A stretch of 64,000 bases of DNA. Origin: Catenuloplanes niger (GTDB lineage Bacteria; Actinomycetota; Actinomycetes; Mycobacteriales; Micromonosporaceae). Below the pieces are notes generated by a model. It saw only the letters and a list, made by a program, of their open reading frames with translations, was not told the DNA's origin and made no database searches. Below are positions 1 to 7,880 of this stretch, piece by piece (position 1 is the stretch's first letter; each line of letters opens with the position of its first letter). A program made the translations under genes and the position numbers. Location of the stretch: assembly GCF_031458255.1 (NCBI RefSeq), contig NZ_JAVDYC010000001.1:7139001-7203000 (forward strand), written 5' to 3'.

Positions 1-396
1 GACGGGCTGATCATCTGGACCTCACCGTCACTGCCCGGGCATATGCATGATCTCAGCTGCGCTCAGCAGCTGGGCGTCACCGCCGCGTTGAACTGGGCCG
101 CCGCCGAACTGCAGCTGCCGGCCCTCGCCGACGCCGGCTACGAAGGAGCAGGTCACGGCATCAAAACCCCCACCAAACAACCGGCCGGCGGCCGGCAACT
201 CGCGGTGGCGAACCGGACGGTGAACCGGCTGCTACGCGGCCTGCGCTGGCAAGGCGAACGCGGCTTCGCCATCCTCGTCGGCCGCTGGAAAACGCTACGC
301 CATACCACCGCCAGCCCACGACGAATCGGTGACATCGTCGCCGCCGCACTTCACCTCACCCACTTCGAATACCGAATCCTGCCCGAAACTCACTGA
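1..396 (+). CDS. IS5-type (DDE_Tnp_4-like) transposase, C-terminal part, cut by window edge
   Basis: The frame is open from the first base and ends with TGA at 394-396. It starts with DGLIIWTSPSLPGHMHDL, which matches the part of IS5/IS1182-like DDE transposases around the second catalytic aspartate (family pattern DG..LW.S...PG..HD). Further on, the NRLLRGLRWQGERGFAILVGRW and RRIGDIVAAALHLTHFEY stretches fit the C-terminal end of the same family. The N-terminal half and first catalytic Asp lie outside the window, so it cannot be said whether the element is intact. It is followed at once by remains of an unrelated IS630-type transposase, so this is the edge of a mobile-element cluster. No terminal inverted repeat was found between 397 and 420. 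Confidence 0.75.
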   Translation, partial: DGLIIWTSPSLPGHMHDLSCAQQLGVTAALNWAAAELQLPALADAGYEGAGHGIKTPTKQPAGGRQLAVANRTVNRLLRGLRWQGERGFAILVGRWKTLRHTTASPRRIGDIVAAALHLTHFEYRILPETH

Positions 397-626
397 GATC
401 ACCTCACTGAGCATCCACGAATCCGGCAGGTGTTCATTCCGAAGAACGCCTGCTGGCTCAACCTTCAGGAACCGTGGTGGCGAATGTTTCGCCGACAGGG
501 ACTCGCTGGACAGCAACTGGCCAGTGGCAACGACATTCGCCGTGTGACCGTGGTGGCAACCGCCCAGCTCAACGCGAAGGCCAAGCCCTGGATCTGGGGC
601 CGGCCACCACCACCGAAACGCGTCTA

Positions 627-1903
627 CTGGGCTGTCCACGAACGTTCACCGGGTCTGAGACACGCCGGGCGGCTTGCGCCGCCCGGCGGTGGTTCGGGGG
701 CAGTCTCGGCAGCGTTGTTCGCTGACGAGGGTGGGTGGTGTGGGGTGGCTGAGCCGGTACGGGCACGGCGGTTGACCCAGGACGAGGGCCGCAGGCTGCA
801 ACAACTCGTCCGGCGCGGGAAGCACGACTCGGTCCGGGTCCGCCGGGCGTTGATCATCATGGCGTCCGCGTCCGGGACCCCGGTCCCGGCGATCGCCCGG
901 CTGGTCGCCGCGCATGAGGACACGGTCCGGGACGTGATCCACATGTTCAATCAGATGGGGCTGGCCTGCCTAAACCCTCAGTGGGCGGGCGGCCGTCCCC
1001 GCCGGATCAGTGAAGACGACGAAGCGTTCATCGTCACGACGGCCACGCAACACCCGCGCCGGCTCGGGCAGCCCTTCACCCGGTGGAGCCTGCGGAAACT
1101 CGCCGACTACCTCGCCGGCCGTGATGCCGCCCGGCGGGTGGTCGTCAGCCCGGAGCGGCTGCGGCAACTTTTGCATGACAACGACGTGTCCTGGCAGCGC
1201 ACACGCACCTGGAAGGAATCGTCGGATCCGGACTTCGACGCGAAACTCGACCGGATAGAGCAGGTCACGAACGCGTTCCTGGACCGGTGTTTCGCCTTCG
1301 ACCAGTTCGGGCCGCTATCGATCCGCCCGCACCACGGCAGCACGTGGGCACCGCGATCCGATCCGGGCCGGCTGCCCGCGACCTACACCCGCACGCACGG
1401 CATCCGCTACTTCCACGGCTGCTACAGCCTCGGCGACGACCAGCTCTGGGGAGTCGTCCGCCGCCGCAAAGGCGCAGATCACAGCCTCGCCGCGCTGCAA
1501 TCGATCCGCGCGGCGCGGCCGGACGGGGCACCGATCTACGTCATCCTCGACAACCTGTCGGCGAACAAGACCGCGAAAATCCGCCGGTGGGCGGCCCTCA
1601 ACAAGGTCGAGTTGTGCCTGACCCCGACCAGCGCGTCCTGGGCCAACCCGATCGAGGCCCAGTTCGGACCACTCCGCACGTTCGTCATGGCCGGCTCGGA
1701 CCACCCGAACCACACCGTCCAGACCGGCGAGCTGCAGAAATACCTACGCTGGCGCAACGCCAACGCCCGCCACCCCGACGTCCTGGCCGCCCAACGACGC
1801 GAACGCGCCCGCATCCGCAGCGAACGCCAACACCGCTGGGGTCGACCACGCACCCAGACCGCCGCCTAACCCCGGACCCGGCAAACGTTCGTGGACAGCC
1901 CAC
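627..1903 (+). mobile_element. Complete IS630-family insertion sequence with TA duplication
   Basis: The terminal inverted repeats share TGGGCTGTCCACGAACGTT at 628-646 and its complement at 1884-1902. After a two-base mismatch they agree again over CCGGGT. The outermost base on each side is mismatched (C at 627; complement G at 1903). TA dinucleotides flank both ends (625-626 and 1904-1905), as expected for IS630/Tc1-mariner elements, which duplicate TA on insertion. One transposase gene (745-1869) fills the element. The left non-coding stretch 655-744 is about 90 bp. Both ends, the target duplication and the open frame are intact, so the insertion looks recent and possibly still mobile. Confidence 0.85.
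745..1869 (+). CDS. IS630-family transposase
   Basis: The protein is 374 residues from GTG 745, chosen because a purine-rich GAGGGTGGG lies just upstream and translation begins VAEPVRARRLTQDEG, the usual N-terminus of the family. The in-frame extension back to 430 belongs to the interrupted older transposase and was rejected. The N-terminal third holds paired helix-turn-helix segments (VRRALIIMASASGTPVPAIA...; SPERLRQLL). The catalytic DDE triad is visible in the motifs FDQFG, YVILDNLSANKT and NPIEAQFGPL. The length is normal for single-frame IS630 members. It catalyses cut-and-paste transposition at TA sites using the terminal repeats described for the element. Confidence 0.88.
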   Translation: MAEPVRARRLTQDEGRRLQQLVRRGKHDSVRVRRALIIMASASGTPVPAIARLVAAHEDTVRDVIHMFNQMGLACLNPQWAGGRPRRISEDDEAFIVTTATQHPRRLGQPFTRWSLRKLADYLAGRDAARRVVVSPERLRQLLHDNDVSWQRTRTWKESSDPDFDAKLDRIEQVTNAFLDRCFAFDQFGPLSIRPHHGSTWAPRSDPGRLPATYTRTHGIRYFHGCYSLGDDQLWGVVRRRKGADHSLAALQSIRAARPDGAPIYVILDNLSANKTAKIRRWAALNKVELCLTPTSASWANPIEAQFGPLRTFVMAGSDHPNHTVQTGELQKYLRWRNANARHPDVLAAQRRERARIRSERQHRWGRPRTQTAA

Positions 1904-2129
1904 TACCGACTGAAAATGACGTACAGGATTTAAGGAACGTCGCACTAGGTCCCGAGGTCGCCTCAGAGACTCCAGTCCAGTGCGGTGCCGACGTGGAGGA
2001 GGGCAGTGACTCGCCCGTTGCGCGCATCGCTCGATATGTTCAGGTATGGACCTTGCCGTTCAGATGATGCCGACACCAACATCCGTACGTACCTGTCACC
2101 ATCAACCACCCAAAAGATGACAAGCACTA

Positions 2130-3035
2130 CTAGGGTTTGACCGAACGGTAGTAACGGGCCGCGCCCGGGTGCAGCGGCAGCGGCATCGTCGCGATCGCGG
2201 AGCGCAGATCCAGAGCTTCGATCGCCGGGTACGAGGCGGCCAGCTCGTCGCGGTGTTCCAGCAGCAGCCGCGTCACGTCGAACGCCAGGTCGTCCGGCAT
2301 CGCGGCGGACGCGACCAGCAGCGTCGGGTCGGCGATCGTGGCGGCCGGTGGCGTGCGGTAGGCGGAACCCGGCACGTTCCACACCGTGCTGCCCAGCGTG
2401 CCGGCCCAGCCGGACAGGTCCAGCAGGCGGAACCGGAGCGTGTCGCTGAGCCGCCGCAGCCCGGCGACCGGCAGCCCGCCGGCGAAGAAGAACGCGTCCA
2501 GCTCGCCGCGGGACAGCGCGGCCGTGGCGTCGTCGAGTCCCAGCTCCCGCCGGTCGTAGGCGTCGCGCGGCATCCGGGCCGCGGCCAGCAGCCGGTCCGC
2601 CGCGACCGCGGTGCCCGAACCCGGCGCGCCGACCGACACCCGCCGGCCGCGCAGGTCCGCCACCGTCGTCATCGGACTGTCCGCCTGCACGACCAGATGC
2701 AGCAGGTCCTCGTAGACGCGGGCCAGCGCGGTCACCGACGACTCCGGCGACAGCACGCCGGCCTGCGCGAAACCGATCTCGGTCTCGCCGCGCTCGACCA
2801 GCGCCACGGCCGCGGCCGACGCGGTGGTGGTCACCACGGAGACCTCGACGCCGGGCAGCTGCCGGTCGATCAGCGCGGCCAGCTCGCGGCCGATGTCGTC
2901 GGCGCCGGTCGCGACCCGGATCCGGCGCGCGGCCGGCGCCCGGCTGGAGCATGCGGCGGTGCCGAGGAACAGGGCGAGCCCACCCAGGCCGGCCAGCAGG
3001 GTGCGGCGGGGGAGCGCAGTCACGGGAGCGTTCAT
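2130..3035 (-). CDS. TAXI-family TRAP transporter solute-binding protein (orphan lipoprotein)
   Basis: The protein is 301 residues. The N-terminus has a twin-arginine-like RR, a hydrophobic stretch and the lipobox GTAACSS, so it is probably anchored to the outer face of the membrane. The core follows the TAXI pattern: RIRVATGADDIGRELAAL, an ETEIGFAQAG segment, LHLVVQADS, DLRGRRVSVGAPGSG and a C-terminal ...HPGAARYYRSVKP tail. TAXI proteins normally capture small carboxylates for a TRAP permease with DctQ/DctM parts, but no permease gene is next to it. It either works with a distant permease or has a sensory role. It is transcribed divergently from the unknown gene at 3132. A direct repeat in the promoter (3042-3058) is its only visible regulatory signal. 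Confidence 0.85.
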   Translation of the reverse strand: MNAPVTALPRRTLLAGLGGLALFLGTAACSSRAPAARRIRVATGADDIGRELAALIDRQLPGVEVSVVTTTASAAAVALVERGETEIGFAQAGVLSPESSVTALARVYEDLLHLVVQADSPMTTVADLRGRRVSVGAPGSGTAVAADRLLAAARMPRDAYDRRELGLDDATAALSRGELDAFFFAGGLPVAGLRRLSDTLRFRLLDLSGWAGTLGSTVWNVPGSAYRTPPAATIADPTLLVASAAMPDDLAFDVTRLLLEHRDELAASYPAIEALDLRSAIATMPLPLHPGAARYYRSVKP

Positions 3036-3041
3036 GAGTTC

Positions 3042-3058
3042 GCACAAGTTTGGCACAA
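3042..3058. promoter_or_regulatory. Direct repeat GCACAA-N5-GCACAA in divergent promoter
   Basis: Two identical hexamers (3042-3047 and 3053-3058) are spaced 11 bp start to start, i.e. on one DNA face, a few bases upstream of the TAXI gene start at 3035 and in the gap to the gene at 3132. Eleven-bp direct repeats are typical of OmpR/PhoB-type regulators. That assignment is inference only. Confidence 0.3.
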
Positions 3059-3131
3059 ATCCCGGCCGTGAACGCCCTATGAACGGCCGCCCTCCGACAC
3101 CGTGTTCTGCAACGGAAGGAGGAGGACCACA

Positions 3132-3824
3132 ATGACTTTCCTCACCAGCACCTTCGTGACGGCTTTCGAGGCCGCCTGCCTGATCCGCTGCGCGCGTCCC
3201 GGCCGGCCGGCCGACACGCGCCGCCCCCGGCTCACCGACGTGCCCCGGATCGCCGCGCCGCAGACCGACGCCGTGGCCGAGTTCGACCGCGAGGAGGCGG
3301 CGGAGCGGCTGACCATGCTGCTCGCGGCGCTCGGATACCACGCGCGCAGCGCGGAGCGCGACGGCGGCGGCGTGCGCCGGTACGCGGTACAGCAGGTGAC
3401 GATCGCGGAGCCGGACCGCGTCGCGGCGGACCGGATGATGGTCACCTCCTGGCAGCGCGGCCGGCAGCGGCTCCTCGCCACCGACCCGCTCGGCTCCACC
3501 TCGCCGCAGGCCGCGCACCGGGTCGTGCTGGCCCGCGCGGCCTGGAACGCGGGCGTGCTGGTCGGCCGCCTCCGCCCCCGGCACAGCCAGCTGCGCATCG
3601 GCATCGCGGAACAGGACATGGTCGCGGTCCTGGTCCGCGCGGCCCGGCTGGCCGGCGTGACCAGCAGCGTGAGCAAGCGGTCCGGTTGCTTCGTGATCGC
3701 GGTTCCCGAGCAGGCCACGTCCTCGCTGGTCAGCTACGAACTCCCCGGCGCCGGCCGCCCGGCCCGCCGGCATGCCCTGAGCGCGCGGCAGGACCGCCCC
3801 ACACCCCGGCTGGCGGCCGCCTGA
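3132..3824 (+). CDS. Conserved actinobacterial protein of unknown function
   Basis: The protein is 230 residues starting at ATG 3132, behind a strong ribosome binding site (AAGGAGGAGG, 3117-3126). Function was not recognised. Visible features: no signal peptide beyond a short hydrophobic start (TFLTSTFVTAFEAACLI), a dense Arg content, an acidic helix DREEAAERLTMLLAALGYH, and a C-terminal proline/arginine-rich tail that looks disordered. Segments such as ARAAWNAGVLVGRLRPRHSQLRIGI and a paired LVRAARLAGV suggest an alpha/beta fold with two similar halves (each has a helix that begins a compact R/A-rich stretch). It is divergent from the TAXI lipoprotein and ends 15 bp before a strong terminator, so it is a single-gene unit. 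Confidence 0.65.
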   Translation: MTFLTSTFVTAFEAACLIRCARPGRPADTRRPRLTDVPRIAAPQTDAVAEFDREEAAERLTMLLAALGYHARSAERDGGGVRRYAVQQVTIAEPDRVAADRMMVTSWQRGRQRLLATDPLGSTSPQAAHRVVLARAAWNAGVLVGRLRPRHSQLRIGIAEQDMVAVLVRAARLAGVTSSVSKRSGCFVIAVPEQATSSLVSYELPGAGRPARRHALSARQDRPTPRLAAA

Positions 3825-3839
3825 CCGCGTGCTCCTCCC

Positions 3840-3879
3840 GGCGTGCCGGGCCCGCCGTGCCACGCGGGCCCGGCACGCC
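3840..3879 (+). terminator. Perfect 16-bp hairpin terminator
   Basis: GGCGTGCCGGGCCCGC (3840-3855) pairs without mismatch with 3864-3879 across an 8-base loop. It lies 15 bp after the stop of the gene at 3132-3824. There is no clear T-run, as is usual in high-GC actinomycetes. Confidence 0.75.
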
Positions 3880-4106
3880 TCCTTCGGTACGGCCTCCCCG
3901 GCCTGCCGCCCGACGCCCGGCCGAGGCGACCCGCCCCGAAGCGGGTGAACCCGGCCCTTTCGGATCGCCCGCGGTGGTATTCCTACCTACGGGATAGAGT
4001 TGAGCGTCACATCGAGCCATCTTCGCCTGGCTATGCGTCACCTTCGGGGGTTAGAGTCCCGCTGGCCCGATCGTCGGGCGGGTGGAACATCCGTGGGGAG
4101 GCGTCG

Positions 4107-4181
4107 ATGCATCAGCCGCTGACGCGTCGTCGCCACGTCGACCACATGCGGGTCTCCAGCGCTCTCTGTCCGGCTCGCTGA
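4107..4181 (+). CDS. 24-residue cysteine-containing leader peptide
   Basis: ATG 4107 follows GGGGAGG (4095-4101) at good spacing and is translated as a 24-residue peptide. The core RRRHVDHMRVSSALC followed by PAR-stop matches the actinobacterial putative-leader-peptide family (pattern RRHVDL.R..SA.C), which is known mainly from the front of sulfur and cysteine metabolism or transport genes. The single Cys codon (TGT 4167-4169) is four codons before the stop. A hairpin whose left arm begins at that Cys codon follows (4167-4197), then a short T-run, then the symporter gene at 4224. The arrangement suggests that translation of the Cys codon senses cysteinyl-tRNA and controls read-through into the symporter. 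The peptide family is established; the mechanism here is inference. Confidence 0.75.
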   Translation: MHQPLTRRRHVDHMRVSSALCPAR

Positions 4182-4206
4182 GCCTTCCGTCCGGACAGAC
4201 ACCCCT
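4167..4206 (+). promoter_or_regulatory. Candidate attenuator hairpin overlapping the leader Cys codon
   Basis: TGTCCGG (4167-4173, containing the Cys codon TGT) pairs perfectly with CCGGACA (4191-4197) over a 17-base loop. It is followed by ACACCCCTTTT with T at 4203-4206. A ribosome stalled at the Cys codon would cover the left arm and prevent pairing. Confidence 0.45.
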
Positions 4207-4223
4207 TTTCCCCTGGAGTTCCC

Positions 4224-5561
4224 GTGTTCGCGCGTATCCGAAAGATCCCGTTCTCCGCGCAGATATTGGCCGGCCTGGTGCTCGGCGTGGTCCTCGGGCT
4301 GGTCGCCCGGCAGCTCGGGCCGGTCGACGACGGCAGCCCGAACTGGCTGACCAGCACGCTGGACACCGTCGGCAGCTCGTTCGTCACGCTGCTGCGCGTG
4401 CTGGTGGTGCCGCTGGTGGTCACCGCGATCATCGCCAGCATCGCGAACCTGCGCGGCGTGACCGGCGCGGCCCGGCTCGCCGGTCAGACGCTGCTCTGGT
4501 TCGCGATCACCGCGCTGATCGCCGTCGTGATCGGCATCGGCCTCGGCGTGCTCCTGCAGCCCGGCAACCACACCTCGGTCGGCGAGGAGCTGGCAGAGGA
4601 GCCGAGCCGGGTCGGCGACTGGTGGGCGTTCCTCACCGGGCTGATCCCCAGCAACATCCTCGGCCTGTCCGCCAGCACCAGCAGCTCCGGCGGCGTCAGC
4701 CTGTCGTTCAACGTGCTGCAGCTCGTGGTGATCGCGATCGCGATCGGCATCGCGGCGCTGAAGACCGGCGAGAAGGCCGAGCCGTTCCTGGCGTTCAACC
4801 AGTCCGCGCTGTCCGTGGTGCAGACCGTGCTGTGGTGGGTCATCCGGCTCGCCCCGATCGGCACGGTCGGCCTGCTCGGCAACGCGGTCGCCAGCTACGG
4901 CTGGGACGCGATCGGCTCGCTCGGTGTCTTCACCGGCGCGGTCTACCTGGGCCTGGCGCTGGTCGTCCTCGTGGTCTACCCGGTGCTGCTGAAGGTGCAC
5001 GGGCTGTCCGTGCGCCGCTGGTTCGCCACCACCTGGCCGGCGCTCCAGCTGGCCTTCGTCTCGCGCAGCTCGCTCGGCACGCTGCCGGTCACCGAGCAGG
5101 TCACCGAGCGGCTGGGCGTGCCGCGCTCGTACGCCAGCTTCGCGATCCCGCTCGGCGCCACCACCAAGATGGACGGTTGCGCCGCGATCTACCCGGCGCT
5201 GGCCGCGATCTTCGTGGCGCAGTTCTTCGGCATCTCGCTCAGCGTCCCGGACTACCTGCTGATCGTGCTGGTCTCGGTGCTCGGCTCGGCCGCCACCGCG
5301 GGCACCACCGGCGCGACCGTGATGCTCACGCTGACGCTCTCCACGCTCGGCCTGCCGCTGGCCGGCGTCGGCCTGCTGCTGGCGATCGACCCGATCCTGG
5401 ACATGGGCCGCACCGCGGTGAACGTGGCCGGCCAGGCCCTGGTCCCGACGATCGTGGCCAAGCGCGAGGGCCTGCTCGACGAGGAGCAGTACGCGCGGGC
5501 CACCGCGATCCCGTCCGGCGACGCGACGCCCGCACCGCGCGAGGCCGTCGCCGCCGCCTGA
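4224..5561 (+). CDS. DAACS-family (dicarboxylate/amino acid:cation) symporter, probably cystine-type
   Basis: The protein is 445 residues from GTG 4224, with CTGGAG a few bases upstream. It has about eight hydrophobic helices, starting with a helix at residues 8-30 (AQILAGLVLGVVLGLVARQLG). The re-entrant loop region has the serine-rich SRSSLGTLPVTEQV motif and PLGATTKMDGCAAIYPALAA, which stands where glutamate transporters have NMDGT. The GCA-IYPA pattern resembles my recollection of TcyP-type L-cystine symporters more than glutamate or C4-dicarboxylate members, so cystine is the favoured substrate. It imports its substrate with Na+ or H+ across the inner membrane. The sulfur-type leader peptide 40 bp upstream supports a cysteine/cystine role. 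The C-terminus is a short cytoplasmic tail. Succinate or glutamate remain possible substrates. Confidence 0.8.
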   Translation: MFARIRKIPFSAQILAGLVLGVVLGLVARQLGPVDDGSPNWLTSTLDTVGSSFVTLLRVLVVPLVVTAIIASIANLRGVTGAARLAGQTLLWFAITALIAVVIGIGLGVLLQPGNHTSVGEELAEEPSRVGDWWAFLTGLIPSNILGLSASTSSSGGVSLSFNVLQLVVIAIAIGIAALKTGEKAEPFLAFNQSALSVVQTVLWWVIRLAPIGTVGLLGNAVASYGWDAIGSLGVFTGAVYLGLALVVLVVYPVLLKVHGLSVRRWFATTWPALQLAFVSRSSLGTLPVTEQVTERLGVPRSYASFAIPLGATTKMDGCAAIYPALAAIFVAQFFGISLSVPDYLLIVLVSVLGSAATAGTTGATVMLTLTLSTLGLPLAGVGLLLAIDPILDMGRTAVNVAGQALVPTIVAKREGLLDEEQYARATAIPSGDATPAPREAVAAA

Positions 5562-5570
5562 GCACCGTCC

Positions 5571-5615
5571 GCGTACTCCGCCCGGCCGTACGGGTCACGG
5601 CCGGGCGGAGTACGC
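5571..5615. terminator. Perfect 19-bp bidirectional terminator between convergent genes
   Basis: GCGTACTCCGCCCGGCCGT (5571-5589) pairs perfectly with 5597-5615 over a 7-base loop. It serves the symporter (+, ends 5561) and the GGDEF-EAL gene (-). The right arm contains the stop codon and last codons of the latter (5595-5615), so the coding end and terminator are fused. Confidence 0.8.
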
Positions 5616-7823
5616 CGCGTCCGGTACGAACACCGGCTGCGGCACCGGCTTGCCGAAGTGGTAGCCCTGCGCCAGCCGGTAGCCGAGCCGGTACAGCTCG
5701 TCCGCCTGTTCCGCCGTCTCCACGCCCTCCGCCACCGCCTGCAGGCCGAGGCCGTCGCTGACCTGGATCAGCGCGGTCGCGATCACGGCGTGCCGGCCGG
5801 CCATGGTGACCTTGTCGACGAACGACTTGTCCACCTTCAGCACGTCCACCGGCACGGTCTGCAGCAGCGTCAGCGACGAGTGACCGGTGCCGAAGTCGTC
5901 GAGCGCGATCCGCACCCCGCGGCGGTGCAGCGCCTCCACCGTGCGCAGCGCCTGACCGCCGTCGAAGACCGCGGTCTCGGTCAGCTCCACCACCAGCTGT
6001 TCCGGTCGCAGCCCGGTCTCGGACAGCACCGCGACGACCAGGCCGGCGAACCCGGGTTCGGCCAGCTGGCGGGCGGAGACGTTCACGCTGATCCGCTGCG
6101 GTGCGGCGGCACCGTACTCGGCGAACCAGGTCACCGCCTGCGCGCACGCCTGGCGGAGGATCCACTCGCCCAGCTCCACGATCAGGCCGGTCTCCTCCGC
6201 GATCGGCACGAACTCGGCCGGGCTGACGAACCCGCGCTCCGGGTGCGTCCACCGGACCAGCGCCTCCACCGAGACGATCCGGCCCTCCGGCAGTTCCACG
6301 ATCGGCTGGTAGACCAGGTGGAACTGGCCGCCCTCGAGCGCGGTCCGCAGGTCCGCGCCGGCCCGTGCCCGCACCGTGGCCTGCGCGTCCAGGTCCGCGG
6401 TGTAGCGCAGGTGCCGTCCGCCGCCGGCGCGCTTGGCCGCGTACATGGCGGCGTCCGCGCGGCGCAGCATCTCGTCCGAGTCGATCTCCTCGCCGGTCTC
6501 GTTGCCGGCCGTGCCCACGCTCGCGCTGACCAGCAGCTGCTGGCCGTTCGCGTCGACCGGGCGGCGCAGCGACGCGCCGATCCGCTCCGCGATCGCGGAC
6601 ATCGCTGCCGGCGACACCTCGCGGACCAGCACCGCGAACTCGTCACCGCCCATCCGCGCCACCACGTCGTCGTCCCGGACCGCCTCGCGCAGCCGCTGCG
6701 CCACCACGCTCAGCAGCTGGTCGCCGGCGGCGTGCCCGAACGTGTCGTTGACCTCCTTGAACCCGTTCAGGTCCAGCACCGCGACCTGCACCAGGCCGTC
6801 CCGCAGCGCCGCGGTCAGATCCTGCTCGAACAGCCGCCGATTCGCCAGCCCGGTCAGCTCGTCCGCCATCGCCAGCTGCTCCAGCTGTTCGGACTGTCGC
6901 TGCACGGTCGCGAAGAAACCGGACAGCCGGGCCAGCATCAGCGCGAACAGGATGACCGCGCCGACGCCGATCGCCCCGATGTCGACGTGCTCGGTGCCGC
7001 GCTTCGCCTCGGCGAACAGCACGGCCGGGACCAGCAGCGTGGACGCGGTCAGCATCGCGATCCGCTGCCAGCCGTCGTGCGGCGGCTGCCGGCGGGCGAC
7101 CGGGGAGTCGCTCGACGGGTGCAGCGCCGCGCCCGCGAAGCAGCAGTAGGAGAACAGGAACACGCCGAAGACGGCCCGGTCCAGCAGCGGGTGGACGCCC
7201 GGCAGCAGCGTGTAGCCGACGTTGCCGGCCAGCGCGGCCGTGCTGCCCAGCGTCAGCAGCCAGACGCTCGGGCTGCGCCGCCCCGGCCGGATCAGCAGCG
7301 GGCCGACCACCGCGAACAACAGCACACCCGCGGTCGGGTACGCCGCGGTCACCGCGCGGACCAGTATCGGCGTCGTGTCGTCCCGGACGATCGGCCCGAT
7401 CACGAAGACCCAGTAGACCAGGCCCAGCCCGGTCGCGATCATCGCCGTGTCGATCAACGCGGCCGGCTCGCGCAGCCGCCGTTCCCGCGTCAGCCGGAAG
7501 ATCGCCACCACGAACAGGGGGTACGCGCTGAGGTAGGCCGCGTCCGCCCACGACGGGTACGGGTGCGTGCCGCCGACGATCGCGTCGTAGGCGTAGAACT
7601 CGTCCCCGGCCACCCAGGCCACCAGCCCGGCCGCGAAGACCCACCACGGTCCCCGGTGCGCCGCCGCCTTCCGCCGCACACCGGCGATCAGCAGCACCAC
7701 CGACGCGAGCCCGACCACCGCGGACAGCACGGCCGAGAACCGCCCGTCCGGCAGCAGGACGTAGACCAGACAGGCGAGCACCCCGCACACCGGCCACCAC
7801 AGCCAGCCCCGCTTCGTCCCCAC
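5595..7823 (-). CDS. Membrane-bound GGDEF-EAL cyclic-di-GMP enzyme
   Basis: The protein is 742 residues. The N-terminal 330 residues hold about nine predicted membrane helices, the type of sensor found in many actinobacterial c-di-GMP proteins. The GGDEF domain follows a coiled linker (VQRQSEQLEQLAMADELTGLANRR) and has intact GGDEF at residues 392-396. An inhibitory RxxD site (RDDD) stands five residues before it, so product inhibition is likely. The EAL domain has EAL at 520-522 and the further metal and catalytic motifs ELTET, DDFGTG and KVDKSFV, so it looks active as a phosphodiesterase. Both activities may coexist, with one dominant. No cognate effector is adjacent. It is transcribed alone and shares a terminator with the symporter. 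The start (GTG 7823) is the only one that keeps the first helix. Confidence 0.9.
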   Translation of the reverse strand: MGTKRGWLWWPVCGVLACLVYVLLPDGRFSAVLSAVVGLASVVLLIAGVRRKAAAHRGPWWVFAAGLVAWVAGDEFYAYDAIVGGTHPYPSWADAAYLSAYPLFVVAIFRLTRERRLREPAALIDTAMIATGLGLVYWVFVIGPIVRDDTTPILVRAVTAAYPTAGVLLFAVVGPLLIRPGRRSPSVWLLTLGSTAALAGNVGYTLLPGVHPLLDRAVFGVFLFSYCCFAGAALHPSSDSPVARRQPPHDGWQRIAMLTASTLLVPAVLFAEAKRGTEHVDIGAIGVGAVILFALMLARLSGFFATVQRQSEQLEQLAMADELTGLANRRLFEQDLTAALRDGLVQVAVLDLNGFKEVNDTFGHAAGDQLLSVVAQRLREAVRDDDVVARMGGDEFAVLVREVSPAAMSAIAERIGASLRRPVDANGQQLLVSASVGTAGNETGEEIDSDEMLRRADAAMYAAKRAGGGRHLRYTADLDAQATVRARAGADLRTALEGGQFHLVYQPIVELPEGRIVSVEALVRWTHPERGFVSPAEFVPIAEETGLIVELGEWILRQACAQAVTWFAEYGAAAPQRISVNVSARQLAEPGFAGLVVAVLSETGLRPEQLVVELTETAVFDGGQALRTVEALHRRGVRIALDDFGTGHSSLTLLQTVPVDVLKVDKSFVDKVTMAGRHAVIATALIQVSDGLGLQAVAEGVETAEQADELYRLGYRLAQGYHFGKPVPQPVFVPDAAYSARP

Positions 7824-7880
7824 GCACCCTTCATCGGCGCGGCCCGCCCGGTTCTGAGCGCCCCGAATCGCGCGGCCCGA

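Larger units (their letters stand above)
421..1933 (+). pseudogene. IS630-type transposase remnant, split by a second IS630 insertion
   Basis: Bases 421-626 read in frame as a C-terminal IS630-type transposase tail: PKNACWLNLQEPWWR, then a helical stretch, then LNAKAKPWIWGRP. This is the conserved end of a large actinobacterial IS630 subgroup. The frame is broken at TA 625-626, where the element at 627-1903 begins. After the element a second TA (1904-1905) continues the same frame (TAC CGA CTG AAA ...) to TAA at 1931-1933. Removing the insert plus one TA restores one continuous reading frame. The N-terminal part, with the first catalytic residues, is absent upstream, so the older element was already truncated or was cut by the IS5-type element. 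The product cannot be functional. Confidence 0.75.

Noticed and set aside
430-1869. A 479-residue frame joining the two IS630 transposases
   Set aside because: The join runs through the inverted repeat of the second element; the first part belongs to the older element and the real start is 745.
4018-4080. A tRNA-like or riboswitch-like structure before the leader peptide
   Set aside because: GGTTAGAGTCC resembles a T-loop, but no acceptor, D or anticodon arms pair, and no riboswitch consensus was found.
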